64,000 bases of DNA from contig CAVVFJ010000008.1 in NCBI GenBank assembly GCA_963747425.1, forward strand, positions 310,001-374,000, written 5' to 3'. The notes beneath the pieces are model-generated. The model searched no databases. It was not told the DNA's origin and worked only from the letters and a program-made list of their open reading frames with translations. Numbering within the stretch: the first letter of the stretch is position 1; every line of letters starts with the position of its first letter. Shown piece by piece: positions 48,619 through 58,010 of this stretch. A program made the position numbers and the translations under genes. Origin of the DNA: DASUPK01 sp963747425 (GTDB lineage Bacteria; Actinomycetota; Thermoleophilia; Solirubrobacterales; 70-9).

Positions 48619-49368
48619 ATGACGGGAGCGATGAGACAGGTGGTTGCGTTTGGCGGCGGCGGGTTCTCCCAGGAGTCCGGGAACCCGCTTCTCGACGACT
48701 ACGTCCTCGGGCTCACCGGGACCGCGAACCCGCGCATCTGCTTCCTGCCGACCGCGAGTGGCGACGCGGACCACTACGTCGTCCGCTTCTACAACGCGTT
48801 CCGGGACCGCGCCCGGCCCTCCCACGTCAGCCTCTTCCGCCGGGAGCGGGGCGTCCCGGACATTCGCTCGCACCTGCTGGCCCAGGACGTGATCTACGTC
48901 GGCGGCGGCAGCCTGATCAGCCTGCTGGGCGTCTGGCGGGCGCACGGGATCGATTCGATGCTGCGTGAGGCGTACGAGGCGGGCGTGATCCTCTGCGGGC
49001 TGAGCGCCGGATCGCTCTGCTGGTTCGCGGAGGCCGTCAGCGGATACCACGGCGAGGTCAACCGGGTGCCCGCGCTGGGGTTCCTGCGTCACAGCAACGC
49101 GGTCCACTACTGCGACGGCGACCGTCGCGGGGCGTTCCATCGCCACCTGCTGGACGGGATGCCCGCGGGCTTCGCGGCCGAGGACGGAGCGGCGCTGCGC
49201 TTCGTCGGCGACGAGCTGGTCGAGGTGGTCGCCTCGCGGCCCGAGGCCCGGGCCTACAAGCTGGAGCGACGAGGGAGCCAGGTGCTCGAGACGAGGCTGG
49301 CCACCAGGTACCTGGGCGCGGAGGCCCCGGACAACGTCGTTCCGCTGGTGCGCCAGGCCGCGGCCTAG
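48619..49368 (+). CDS. Peptidase E / cyanophycinase-like S51 peptidase (copy 1)
   Basis: The 249-residue protein has the S51 fold with 'QVVAFGGGGFS', 'ICFLPTASGDADHYV', 'DVIYVGGGSLISLL' and the nucleophile elbow 'CGLSAGSLCWF'. Peptidase E cleaves Asp-X dipeptides, while cyanophycinases release beta-Asp-Arg. The open frame extends far upstream but is antisense-like there; ATG 48619 or 48631 is the start. A second S51 gene follows nine bases later. Confidence 0.87.
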   Translation: MTGAMRQVVAFGGGGFSQESGNPLLDDYVLGLTGTANPRICFLPTASGDADHYVVRFYNAFRDRARPSHVSLFRRERGVPDIRSHLLAQDVIYVGGGSLISLLGVWRAHGIDSMLREAYEAGVILCGLSAGSLCWFAEAVSGYHGEVNRVPALGFLRHSNAVHYCDGDRRGAFHRHLLDGMPAGFAAEDGAALRFVGDELVEVVASRPEARAYKLERRGSQVLETRLATRYLGAEAPDNVVPLVRQAAA

Positions 49369-49377
49369 GCTGCGCTG

Positions 49378-50199
49378 GTGACCTCGCACCGCCGCATCCT
49401 GGCCCTCGGCGGCCATGACTTCGACCGGCGGGCGGGCAACGACGCGATCTGCGACCTGATCGTCGAGCTCGCCGAGTCGCCGAGGCCGAAGGTCTGCCTG
49501 CTGCCGACGGCGAGCGGGGACCACGAGGATCAGATCGCTCGCTTCCGGCGCACCTTCGCGGAGAGAGACTGTGTCCCCGATGTGATCTCGCTCTTCCGGC
49601 TCGGCGAGAACCCCGTCGACCTGCGAGAGGAGCTCCTCAACCAGGACGTGATCTACGCCGGTGGGGGGAGCATGCTGAACCTGATCGCGATCTGGCGCGC
49701 CCACGGACTCGACGAGATCCTGCGCGAGTGCTGGCGCGAGGGAATCCTGATCGTCGGCCAGAGCGCCGGGGCGATGGTCTGGTTCCAGGGAGGGATCACC
49801 AGCTCGCAGGGCGATCCCGCGGTCGCGGACGGCTTTGGGCTGCTGCCCGGGAGCGCCTGCGTGCACTACCTGACGGAGCCGGTCCGCCGCCGCCGCTTCC
49901 TGCGCGCGATCGGCTCGGGGGAGCTCGAGCCCGGGCTGGGCCTCGAGGATCAGACCGGGGCGCTCTTCGAGGACGCCGAGCTGGTGGAGACCTTCACCGC
50001 TCGGGAGGGCGCCGCGGTCTGGGAGGTGACGGCGGAGAACGCCGGGGCCCGCGAGCTCGAGCTCCACTCCCGCCTGCTGGAGGACAGCCGCCAGCCGATC
50101 AACGAGATGCGATCGGACATCCTCGAGCTCCGCCAGACGCTCGCAACCCGTGCGTCAAGGCGAAGGGCGCATCGCAGGCGCCCGGGGCGGCTGGACTAG
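49378..50199 (+). CDS. Peptidase E / cyanophycinase-like S51 peptidase (copy 2)
   Basis: The 273-residue protein repeats the S51 motifs: 'ILALGGHDFDRRAGND', 'VCLLPTASGDHEDQI', 'DVIYAGGGSMLNLI', and 'VGQSAGAMVWF' with the nucleophilic Ser. It has a longer C-terminus than copy 1, ending in a basic tail (RRRAHRRRPGRLD). The two copies are clearly paralogous but well diverged, suggesting different peptide substrates. GTG 49378 has TAGGCT (49366-49371) 6 nt upstream; that TAG is also the stop codon of copy 1. Confidence 0.87.
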   Translation: MTSHRRILALGGHDFDRRAGNDAICDLIVELAESPRPKVCLLPTASGDHEDQIARFRRTFAERDCVPDVISLFRLGENPVDLREELLNQDVIYAGGGSMLNLIAIWRAHGLDEILRECWREGILIVGQSAGAMVWFQGGITSSQGDPAVADGFGLLPGSACVHYLTEPVRRRRFLRAIGSGELEPGLGLEDQTGALFEDAELVETFTAREGAAVWEVTAENAGARELELHSRLLEDSRQPINEMRSDILELRQTLATRASRRRAHRRRPGRLD

Positions 50200-50270
50200 A
50201 GGGCTGATACGGGTTATCCGCGCACGCGGATGACGCCGCATCCCGTCGCTGGATCGCCACCCGCGACCTC

Positions 50271-50292
50271 GCGGGTAGCAACCACTACCCGC
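50271..50292. terminator. Hairpin between convergent S51 and ferritin genes
   Basis: GCGGGTAG-(6 nt)-CTACCCGC is a perfect 8-bp inverted repeat in the 162-base gap between convergent genes. There is no T-tract. The rest of the gap shows nothing recognisable. Confidence 0.5.
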
Positions 50293-50361
50293 TTCGGCCG
50301 CGTGCAGCGCCCAGCTCGGCCTGCGGCGCCCCCGCGCACACGCCTAACCCCCATCAACCCT

Positions 50362-50895
50362 CTAGAGCGCGCCGCCCGCTGCCGGCGGCATCGATGGGTC
50401 ATCGCCGGCGTCACCGATCTGCTCCCGGGCCAGGAAGTCCTCGATCAGCAGCGGGCTCTCCTTCGCCTGCTCGCAGACGTTGAGCAGGTCGGTCATCGAC
50501 GAGACCTCCTCGACCTGCTCCTTGACGAACCAGGCGAGGAACTGCTCGGCGCGGAAGTCACCGCTGTCGCGGGCGAGCTTGAAGAGGTCGTTGATCTCGT
50601 CGCTGACCCGCTTCTCCTGCTCCAGGGCCATCTTCACCGGCCCGACGACGTCGTCGTAGCGGGTCTGCTGCGAGGTGATGTCGGGGATCCGCACCTCCTC
50701 GTCGGTGTCGAGCAGGTACTGGACCATGATCATCGCGTGGTTCCGCTCCTCCACCGCCTGGCGGTAGAAGAACGCGGCGAGCCTCGGCAGGGTCTCGGAG
50801 TCGTAGTAGACGGCCGCGCCGATGTACTGCTGCTGGGCGGCGAACTCGTTCGAGATCTGCTCGTTGAGGGCGTCGGCGAAGTTCTGGTCGGCCAT
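50362..50895 (-). CDS. Non-haem ferritin
   Basis: The 177-residue four-helix ferritin has ferroxidase ligands in 'NEFAAQQQYIGAAVYY' and 'VEERNHAMIM' (E-x2-H), with further acidic residues in 'ALEQEKRVSDEI' and 'WFVKEQVEEV'. It stores iron as ferrihydrite in a 24-mer. There is no haem-binding Met typical of bacterioferritin at the expected place, so FtnA-type is favoured. TAGGGT lies 7 nt before ATG 50895. Confidence 0.92.
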   Translation of the reverse strand: MADQNFADALNEQISNEFAAQQQYIGAAVYYDSETLPRLAAFFYRQAVEERNHAMIMVQYLLDTDEEVRIPDITSQQTRYDDVVGPVKMALEQEKRVSDEINDLFKLARDSGDFRAEQFLAWFVKEQVEEVSSMTDLLNVCEQAKESPLLIEDFLAREQIGDAGDDPSMPPAAGGAL

Positions 50896-50902
50896 GGCTC
50901 AA

Positions 50903-50908
50903 ACCCTA
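50903..50908 (-). promoter_or_regulatory. Leaderless -10 (TAGGGT) for ferritin
   Basis: TAGGGT, preceded by TA, lies 7 nt before ATG 50895. No Shine-Dalgarno and no clear DtxR/IdeR box is visible. Confidence 0.45.
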
Positions 50909-50933
50909 TAGGCACGCCCAGCGCGCCGCCTGG

Positions 50934-52003
50934 TCAGGGTCCGTCGAAGCGGTCCGTGGGCATCGGCTCGAGCGGGCTCGAGGGCAGCCCCGGCTCGGTG
51001 CCGGCGGTGTTGTAGCCGGACGGGGCGACGTCGTTCGGCGTGTCCGGGATGGAAGAGCGAGGCGAGGTACTGGATGTGGCCGCGACCGGGCCCCAGCTCC
51101 CACTGGCCGCCGCCGTAGGCGCCGATCCCGTTCTCCTCGCAGTAGTCGTACGCCGGCGAAGAGCTCGTGCAGCGGCCCGAAACGCGAGGGCTTGATGTTG
51201 ACCATCTTCGGCATCCAGGGCTGAGACTTGATGTCGGCGACCGAGTGGATCGCGAGCGTCCCAGGTGACACGGTCGGCGACCGGATCGAGGATCGGCTTG
51301 GTCTCGTCGCTGACGTCGGGATCCTCGAGCCAGGCCTCCGGGAACGCCTCGATCAGCTTTCCGTAGAGCTCGGGATCGGTCTCGACGTCGACCGGCGTCC
51401 CCTTGTACTGGCCCTTCAAGTCCAGGGAGTCGACGGCGCCGGTGTCGACCAGCTGGCTGATCAGCTCGTCGGTCCAGTCGTTTGTGGGGTCGAGCTTGAA
51501 TCGCAGCGTCGGGTAGATCTCCAACCGCATGCGGACGGGCTCGATCGTGGAGATCTGATCGGATCCGGGCGGCGTCAGCCGCATCGAGACGACGAAGGTG
51601 ACCGGACTTGCGGCTCGCGGCCCAGCACCTCGTGCAACGACTTGTCGGCCTGCCGCAGCGCGAGGTCGAGCGCGGCACTCTCGAACGCCCAGCGGCGGTA
51701 GTTGACGGAGACCTCGCGCTCGGGTGGGGTGGGGAACAGCTCGAGGCCGTCGAGCAGCTCAGAGAAGGAGGCGATCGTGTGCTTCCCCGCGAGGTCGAGC
51801 ACCGGGCCGGCGTCCTGAAGGGCGATGTGGTCCAGGGAGTCGTAGATGACGTCCTCACCCAGCCCCTCGTGCCCGCCGCCCTTTAGGTGGATGGTCGTCG
51901 TCAGCCGGTCGAACTCGGTGCCCTCGGGATGAAACTCGCGCCCCTCGAGCTCATAGCCCTCGATCTCGAGCGGCAGGTCCTTGATCGCCTCGTAGGTGCT
52001 CAC
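50934..52003 (-). pseudogene. Enolase-superfamily-like gene with four frameshifts
   Basis: Read across frames, one continuous protein emerges: 'STYEAIKDLPLEIEGYELEG', 'FESAALDLALRQADKSLHEV', 'SLDLKGQYKGTPV', 'ADRVTWDA', 'IHSVADIKSQPWMPKMVNIK', 'AYDYCEENGIGAYGGGQWEL' and 'TPNDVAPSGYNTAGTEPGL'. These fit an enolase/muconate-lactonising fold. The frame changes near 51602, 51258, 51155 and 51046, with no in-frame stop or gap in between. Start GTG 52003 is supported by TAAGGT 8 nt upstream. Four indels in 1.1 kb with otherwise intact sequence suggest local sequencing error or very recent inactivation. Confidence 0.85.
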
Positions 52004-52011
52004 GGCGGCTG

Positions 52012-52017
52012 ACCTTA
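52012..52017 (-). promoter_or_regulatory. Leaderless -10 (TAAGGT) for the enolase-like gene
   Basis: TAAGGT lies 8 nt before GTG 52003, favouring this start over GTG 52048. Confidence 0.4.
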
Positions 52018-52108
52018 CCGATCGCCCGATCTCGGCTTCCGAGGTCACGTAACGTTGCGCCGCACGGGGGGACGATGGGCAGTCAATCGTGCGACGAGAG
52101 GAGAAGGA

Positions 52109-52792
52109 ATGGCCGAGTCACTCGGCGCCGACGCCGGCGCAGGCCTCAAGGCACTGGGGGTCAACTGCACGCTGAAGCGCTCGCCCGAGAGGTCCCACAC
52201 GGAGGCGCTGATGAACCGCGTGCTCGGGCTCCTGGAGGAGCACGGGGTGGAGACCGAGATCCTGCGGCCCGTCGACTACGACATCAAGTTCGGCGTCAGC
52301 TCCGATGAGGGGGACGGCGACGAATGGCCCCAGATCCTCGAGAAGTTCAAGGCCGCAGACATCCTGCTGATGGGAATGTCGATCTGGTTCGGGGTCCGCT
52401 CCTCGGTCTGCCAGATGGTGATCGAGCGCCTCGACGGGACCTACAACGAGCGCAACGAGGTCGGGCAGTACCCGCTCTACAACAAGGTCGCGGGAGTCGT
52501 GGTCACAGGCAACGAGGACGGCGCGCACGCCAGCGCTGAGACCACCCTCTTCAACATGACCCACCTCGGCTGCGTGGTGCCGCCCAACGCGGACACCTAC
52601 TGGGTTGGCGACGCCGGCCCCGGGCCTTCGTACCTCGACGCCGGCGGCCCGGATCACCCGTACACGCAGCGGACCAGCTCCTGGTGCGCCCACAACCTGC
52701 TCCACATGGCGCGGATCATGCGCGAGAACCCGATCCCGCCGATCGGGAACACCCTGGAGGAGATGGGCGGGGACGCCGTCCACACCGGGTAG
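52109..52792 (+). CDS. NADPH-dependent FMN reductase / flavodoxin-fold protein
   Basis: The 227-residue protein has a flavodoxin-like fold: 'ALGVNCTLKRSPERSHTEAL' gives the phosphate-binding loop, 'ADILLMGMSIWFGVRSSVCQ' the second flavin loop, and 'VAGVVVTGNEDGAHASAE' the third. It resembles NAD(P)H:quinone or FMN reductases of the WrbA/IsuR type. A good Shine-Dalgarno (AGGAG, 5 nt before the ATG) fixes the start. It is divergent from the frameshifted enolase-like gene. Confidence 0.87.
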   Translation: MAESLGADAGAGLKALGVNCTLKRSPERSHTEALMNRVLGLLEEHGVETEILRPVDYDIKFGVSSDEGDGDEWPQILEKFKAADILLMGMSIWFGVRSSVCQMVIERLDGTYNERNEVGQYPLYNKVAGVVVTGNEDGAHASAETTLFNMTHLGCVVPPNADTYWVGDAGPGPSYLDAGGPDHPYTQRTSSWCAHNLLHMARIMRENPIPPIGNTLEEMGGDAVHTG

Positions 52793-52865
52793 GGCGCAAA
52801 CCGAAGCGGAACGATCCGCGTATATATGCTGCAGACCCAACCAGGGCCAAGGAGAGGGCGACGGG

Positions 52866-55101
52866 ATGAATTGCGCGGGGAGCGCGAGGCGTCTGAGAGG
52901 AATGGCGGTGCCGGCATTTGCCGCGGCATTCGCGATCGCTGCGTTGGCGCCCGCGCGCGGCCTCGGCGGCGAACAGCCTCGCCGTTCACGGCAGCGTCAA
53001 CCAGGTCTATGTCACCGGGGCCCAGCCGGGGACGAACCTGCGACTGCTCGACCGCAAGGGCAAGCGCGTCAAGACCCGGCAGGTGGGGACGCTGGGCGGC
53101 GTCGTCTTCCGCGGGATTCCGGCCGGGAAGGGCTACCGGGTGCGCGCCGCCGACGGATCCCGCTCCGTGAAGGTCGGCGTGATGAGGGACAGGCCCGCAC
53201 CGAAGGACCCCTCGATCTACAACCAGACGCTCCCTCAGGGCGGCTACGGGTACATGACCACGCGGGACGGGACGAGCCTCGCGGTCGACGTCCGGCTGCC
53301 GGGCCCGGCTGACAAGGGGCCGTACCCGACTCTGGTCGAGTACTCGGGCTACGGCTACGCCAACCCCGCGGGCGCCCAGAGCGGCATCAGCCAGATCATG
53401 AACCTGCTCGGCTACGCCGTCGTCGACGTGAACATGCGCGGCACCGGCTGCTCGGGCGGCGCCTTCGACTACTTCGAGAAGCTGCAGAGCCTCGACGGCT
53501 ACGACGTCGTGGAGACGGCCGCTCGCCAGCCCTGGGTGCTCCACAACAGGGTCGGCATGGTCGGCGTGTCCTATGGCGGGATCAGCCAGCTCTTCGTCGG
53601 CGCCACGAGGCCGCCGAGCCTGGCGGCGATCACCCCGCTGTCGGTGATCGACAACACCGCGACCACGCTCTACCCGGGCGGCCTGCTCAACACCGGCTTC
53701 GCCGTGCAGTGGGCGCAGGACCGGGTCGACGACTCCAAGCCGGCCTCGCCGACCGAGGGCCAGGGCTGGGCCTACAAGCAGATCCAGGCCGGGGATCAGA
53801 TCTGCAAGGCCAATCAGACCCTCCACACCGCCGCCGCGGACCTGATCGCCAAGATCTCGAAGAACCGCTACTTCCGGCCCAGGGTCGCGAACCCCCTGTC
53901 TCCCGCGACCTTCGTCAACAAGATCAGGGTCCCCGTCTTCATGGCCTGCCAGTTCAACGACGAGCAGACCGGCGCCCACTGTCCCAACCTGGCCGATCGT
54001 TTCACCCGCAGCAAGCGCAAGTGGTTCACCTTCACCAACGGGTTCCACATCGATTCCCTCGATCCCGAGACCTTCAACCGCTGGTTCGACTTCCTCGAGC
54101 TGTACGTGGCTCAGCGGAAACCGCAGTACCCACCGGGGGCGGCGGCCTCGGCGCCGGCGATCTACGCGACCTCGATGGGCATACCTGGCGTGACGCTGCC
54201 GCATGACCCGATCCAGGACCAGCCGAGCTATCAGGCAGCGCTCAGCGCGTTCCAGGCCATACCGCCGATCAGGATCCTCTTCGACAACGGCGCGGGCGGC
54301 GCCACCGGAAACCCCTACCCGAGCTTCGAGCGCTACTTCAATCACCTCCCGATTCCCAAGACCAGGGCGCGCTCCTGGTTCTTCGGCGCCAATGGAGCGC
54401 TGAAGGGCAAGCCTCCGAAGAAGGGGCGCAAGGGCGGCAGCAACACCTTCATCTGGGACAAGGCGGCCCGCCCCGCCACCGACTTCGCCGGCACCGACAC
54501 CGGGGGCGGCGATCTCTGGACCGCGCACCCCAACTTCGACTGGCGCCAACCTCCCGCGGGCAGCGCCGCTTCCTTCCTCACTCCGCCGCTGGCGCGCGAC
54601 GCCGGAATCATCGGCGCGGGCGCCGTCCACGCCTGGATCCGGGCCTCCGCGCCGAACCTGGATCTCCAGGCGACCGTCTCGGAGGTCCGCCCCGACGGCA
54701 AGGAGACCTACGTGCAGAGCGGCTATCTGCGCACCAGCGCCCGCAAGCTGGACGCGAAGCACAGCTCCCTGCTCGAGCCTGTCCTCAGCCTGCGGCGCGA
54801 GGACGCCGCCAAGCTGCCCAAGGGCCGGTTCACGAAGCTGATCATCCCGCTCTACTACGAGGGCCACGTCTACCGGGCCGGATCGCGGATCCGAGTCACC
54901 GTGAGCGCCCCTGTCGGCGATCAGCCGGTCTGGGCCTTCGCCCAGACCGTCCCCGCCGGCAACGCGAACGTCACGGTCGCCTTCTCGCACAAGCACCCGT
55001 CGCGGCTGATCCTGCCGCTGGTGCCTGGGGTGACGGCGCCGACGCCGCTGCCCCCGTGTCCGGGGCTGCGCGGCGAGCCCTGCCGCACGTTCGGGCAGTA
55101 A
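52866..55101 (+). CDS. Secreted X-Pro dipeptidyl-peptidase-like (S15/CocE) hydrolase, frameshift in signal peptide
   Basis: The main frame encodes an S15-like hydrolase of about 700 residues with 'LVEYSGYGYANPAGAQSG', the nucleophile elbow 'GMVGVSYGGISQ', a His region 'FTNGFHIDSLD', and a beta-rich C-terminal domain. ATG 52866, with Shine-Dalgarno AAGGAG, starts a signal peptide ('MAVPAFAAAFAIAALAPAR') in a different frame. The two join if one base is adjusted in the GC-repeat 52951-52960, giving a normal 'ARAASA' cleavage region. Without it, ATG 52918 would start a protein lacking a signal. A lysine-rich insert (KGKPPKKGRKGG) lies near residue 500. Confidence 0.82.
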
Positions 55102-55138
55102 CGGCCCTGACGAAACCGCCGCGGTCCGTCGAGCGCTG

Positions 55139-57253
55139 CTAGAGCGCAACCTGCGAGCCGACGATCACCGTCTTATCGCTGGGCAGCTGGAAGGCGTCGA
55201 TCGGGCTCGCGGCGTTCCGGGCCATGACTATGAACAGCTTCTTCCGCCAACGAGTGACCGGGGGGACGTCTTCGGTCGGCTTGATCGAAATTCGGGAGAC
55301 GAAGTAGGAGGCGTGCTCGAGGTCGAGATTGCGCTCCAACAGGCCCTGCTTGCGACAGAGGCGCAGCGCCGCGGGGACGTCGAGCGAATCGTGGTAACCG
55401 GCCCTGACCGTCACGTGGAAGACGTTGAACTCGCCGCCGATCCGCTCGACCGTGAAGCGCTCGAACTCGTCGACGTTCGGGATGCTGACCAGGTCGACGG
55501 AGACGATCACGACCCGCTTCGGGAACGTGCGAGTGTTCTCGACCTCGATCCGGAGCGCCAGCGGGGTGGTCTCCTTGGTCGGGTGCAGGTAGACGGCGAC
55601 GCCCGGGACCTTCGTCGGCGGCTCCCCCTGGGCCTCGAGGCCGTCGAGGAAGTGCGTCAGCTGCCCTTCCTTCTCAGTCCGGCCGCGGCTGACAATCGTC
55701 TGCCCCCGCCGCCAGTTGATCATCACGAGCGAGAGCACCAGTGCGAGTGCCAGCGAAAGCCACGCGCCGTGCTCGATCTTGATGATGTTGGAGGCGAAGA
55801 AGGCCACCTCGACAGCCAGGAACAAGGCGGCGATCGGGACAAGCCTGCGCCTCGGGGTGCCCCACAGGAACCGGGCAACAGCGAGGAAGAGCAGCGTGTT
55901 GAGGACGAAGGTCGCGGTGACCGCGACGCCGTAGATATCGCCCAGCTTGTCGGCGGACTGGAAGACCAGCGCCAGGGTGACGACGCCGATGCACAGTGCC
56001 CAGTTGACGATGGGGACATAGATCTGGCCTTCCAGCTTCGAGGGGTGGAGGATGTTGAGCCGTGGCAGGAAGCCGAGCTGGACCGCCTGTCGCGCGACTG
56101 AGAAGGAGCCCGAGATTGCAGCCTGAGAGGCGATGATCGTCGCGGCCGTCGCCAGCAACAGCATCGGGATGCGCGCCCAACCGGGAGCCATCAGAAAGAA
56201 CGGGTTGACCGCGGTGCCTGGATCGTGACGGATCATCGCGGCCTGGCCGAGGTAGTTCAGCACCAGGGCGGGGAATGCGACCGCGAACCATCCCATCCGA
56301 ATCGGCGCGGCCCCAAAGTGTCCGCGGTCCGCGTAGAGAGTCTCGGCGCCCGTCACCGCTAGGACGACGCCGCCAAGCACGAAGAGGCTCTCCACCCCAT
56401 GCTCAGCGAGGAACCGAGCCCCCCACGTAGGGGAGAGCCCTTGAAGCACCGCCGGGTCCTTCACCAGCTGGTGGACGCCCAGAAGCGCGATCGCGGCGAA
56501 CCAGACGAGGATCACCGGTCCGAACAGCGCCCCGATCGTGCCCGACCCGCGTCGCTGGAGGATGAACAGCCCAATCAAGATGACGACCGAGATCGGCACC
56601 ACCAGGTGCGCCAGATCCGGCTCGACCACCTTCAGCCCCTGAACCGAGCCGAGGACCGAGATCGCCGGCGTGATGATCGCGTCGCCGAAGAACAGTGCCG
56701 CGCCGAAGAGGCCGATTGTCACCAGCGCTACGCCATGGGGCACCCTGTGTCGCTGGATCAGTGACGCCAGCGCCATGATGCCGCCGTCGCCACGGTTGTG
56801 CGCGCGCATGATGAACCCTGCGTACTTGACGCCGACGACGATGATCAGCGCCCAGAAGATCAGCGAGACCACGCCATAGACGTCCGCCGCGGTCGCTTGA
56901 GCGACGCTGGCGTTCTGCGTGAAAATGACCTGCTCGGTGTACAGCGGGCTCGTGCCGATGTCGCCGTAGACGACGCCGAGCGCGCCGAGGGCGAGGGCGG
57001 CCTTGCCGGCATCCGTGATGACGTCGCGACTTGTGTCCTCGAGCGCCTCGAATCGCTCCCGGACTGCCTCGGCGTCGGCTTCCATGTCGCTCTCAGGCTG
57101 TGGATGCCAGTAGCCCAGCTTGTGGGCCGCCTCATTCAGAGTCCGGTTCAGGGCCGGGCGCCGAGCCGTCCGGACCTCGGGCTCGGTCCCAGGGAGCTCG
57201 GAGTTACCGTTCCCACCTTCGTGCAGGCTGCGCTTCGCCGTGTCGCGGGCCAT
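55139..57253 (-). CDS. kup: Kup-type potassium transporter with extended N-terminus
   Basis: Kup (KUP/HAK/KT family) takes up potassium with protons. The 704-residue protein has twelve predicted helices, beginning with 'GALGVVYGDIGTSPLYT' at about residue 90, and 'GGIMALASLIQRHRV', followed by a cytoplasmic C-terminal domain of about 200 residues. An N-terminal cytoplasmic extension of about 85 acidic residues is longer than in E. coli Kup. It lies directly downstream of a KdpDE-like two-component system on the same strand. ATG 57253 is the start. Confidence 0.95.
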   Translation of the reverse strand: MARDTAKRSLHEGGNGNSELPGTEPEVRTARRPALNRTLNEAAHKLGYWHPQPESDMEADAEAVRERFEALEDTSRDVITDAGKAALALGALGVVYGDIGTSPLYTEQVIFTQNASVAQATAADVYGVVSLIFWALIIVVGVKYAGFIMRAHNRGDGGIMALASLIQRHRVPHGVALVTIGLFGAALFFGDAIITPAISVLGSVQGLKVVEPDLAHLVVPISVVILIGLFILQRRGSGTIGALFGPVILVWFAAIALLGVHQLVKDPAVLQGLSPTWGARFLAEHGVESLFVLGGVVLAVTGAETLYADRGHFGAAPIRMGWFAVAFPALVLNYLGQAAMIRHDPGTAVNPFFLMAPGWARIPMLLLATAATIIASQAAISGSFSVARQAVQLGFLPRLNILHPSKLEGQIYVPIVNWALCIGVVTLALVFQSADKLGDIYGVAVTATFVLNTLLFLAVARFLWGTPRRRLVPIAALFLAVEVAFFASNIIKIEHGAWLSLALALVLSLVMINWRRGQTIVSRGRTEKEGQLTHFLDGLEAQGEPPTKVPGVAVYLHPTKETTPLALRIEVENTRTFPKRVVIVSVDLVSIPNVDEFERFTVERIGGEFNVFHVTVRAGYHDSLDVPAALRLCRKQGLLERNLDLEHASYFVSRISIKPTEDVPPVTRWRKKLFIVMARNAASPIDAFQLPSDKTVIVGSQVAL

Positions 57254-57275
57254 GAGCAAAGCTTCGGTGCGGCGG

Positions 57276-57325
57276 CGCTAAGCAGCCGCTAAGAATGAGC
57301 GACGGCGAGTAGAGATTCCGCTAAG
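57276..57325 (-). repeat. Three CTTAGCG direct repeats upstream of kup
   Basis: CTTAGCG (minus strand) occurs at 57282-57276, 57293-57287 and 57325-57319. The first two are 11 bases apart and the third is 32 bases from the second, close to one and three helical turns. The third overlaps the kdpE-like stop codon. OmpR-family regulators bind such phased direct repeats, so these are candidate sites for the adjacent response regulator. Confidence 0.6.
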
Positions 57326-58010
57326 GCGACTCGCTCAGCCGGTAGCCGACACCGGGTTCGGTCAATAGGTAGCGGGGCTGGGCTGGGTTCCGCTCGATCT
57401 TGGCGCGGATGTGGGCGACATGGACGCGCAGGTAATGGGTCTCGGCCTCGTAGCCCGGCCCCCACACCTCGCGCAGCAGCTGGCCGTGGGTCAGCAGCTT
57501 TCCCTGGTGTGTCGCAAGCACCCGAAGCAAGTCGAACTCAATCGGCGTGAGGTGCACTTCCTCGCCGTCGCGGACCACGAGCCGGGCTGAGAGGTCGACT
57601 ACCAGGTCGCCGATCTCCACCCGCGGGTCGTCTCCGGGACCCTCGCTGCGCCGCAGCACGGCCCTCAGCCGTGCAAGCAGCTCATCCGGGCCGAACGGCT
57701 TCGTCACATAATCGTCCGCCCCTGCGTCGAGCGCCCGAACCTTCTCCCGCTCATCGCCAACCGCCGAGAGCACGATGATCGGCAGCTTGCTCCACTTGCG
57801 GATCTCCGCGCAGACCTCGACACCGCTGCGGTCTGGCAGCACTAGGTCGAGGACGATGGCGTCGGGCGGGCGCACCGAGGCGGCGTCGATCGCCTCCTCC
57901 GCGTTTTCAGCCAGCTCCACCTCGTAGCCCGCATCGCGAAGGATCACCTTCAGCCCGCGCAGGATGTGCGGCTCGTCGTCGACGACGAGCACATGGAACT
58001 CCGAGCTCAA
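57321..58010 (-). CDS. OmpR-family response regulator, KdpE-like
   Basis: The 229-residue protein has a receiver domain with acidic pocket 'VVDDEPH', phospho-acceptor Asp in 'AIVLDLVLPDRSG', Thr/Ser in 'IVLSAVGDE' and Lys in 'YVTKPFG'. A winged-helix output domain ('LTPIEFDLLRVLATHQGKLL', 'LRVHVAHIRAKIE') follows. The sequence is closest in style to KdpE. Its TTG start overlaps the kinase stop as TTGA. The likely target is kup, via the repeats just downstream. Confidence 0.92.
   Translation of the reverse strand: MSSEFHVLVVDDEPHILRGLKVILRDAGYEVELAENAEEAIDAASVRPPDAIVLDLVLPDRSGVEVCAEIRKWSKLPIIVLSAVGDEREKVRALDAGADDYVTKPFGPDELLARLRAVLRRSEGPGDDPRVEIGDLVVDLSARLVVRDGEEVHLTPIEFDLLRVLATHQGKLLTHGQLLREVWGPGYEAETHYLRVHVAHIRAKIERNPAQPRYLLTEPGVGYRLSESP

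Noticed and set aside
52654..55149. Minus-strand open frame of 831 codons opposite the S15-like hydrolase
   Set aside because: It is antisense to a well-supported secreted hydrolase and shows no motif.
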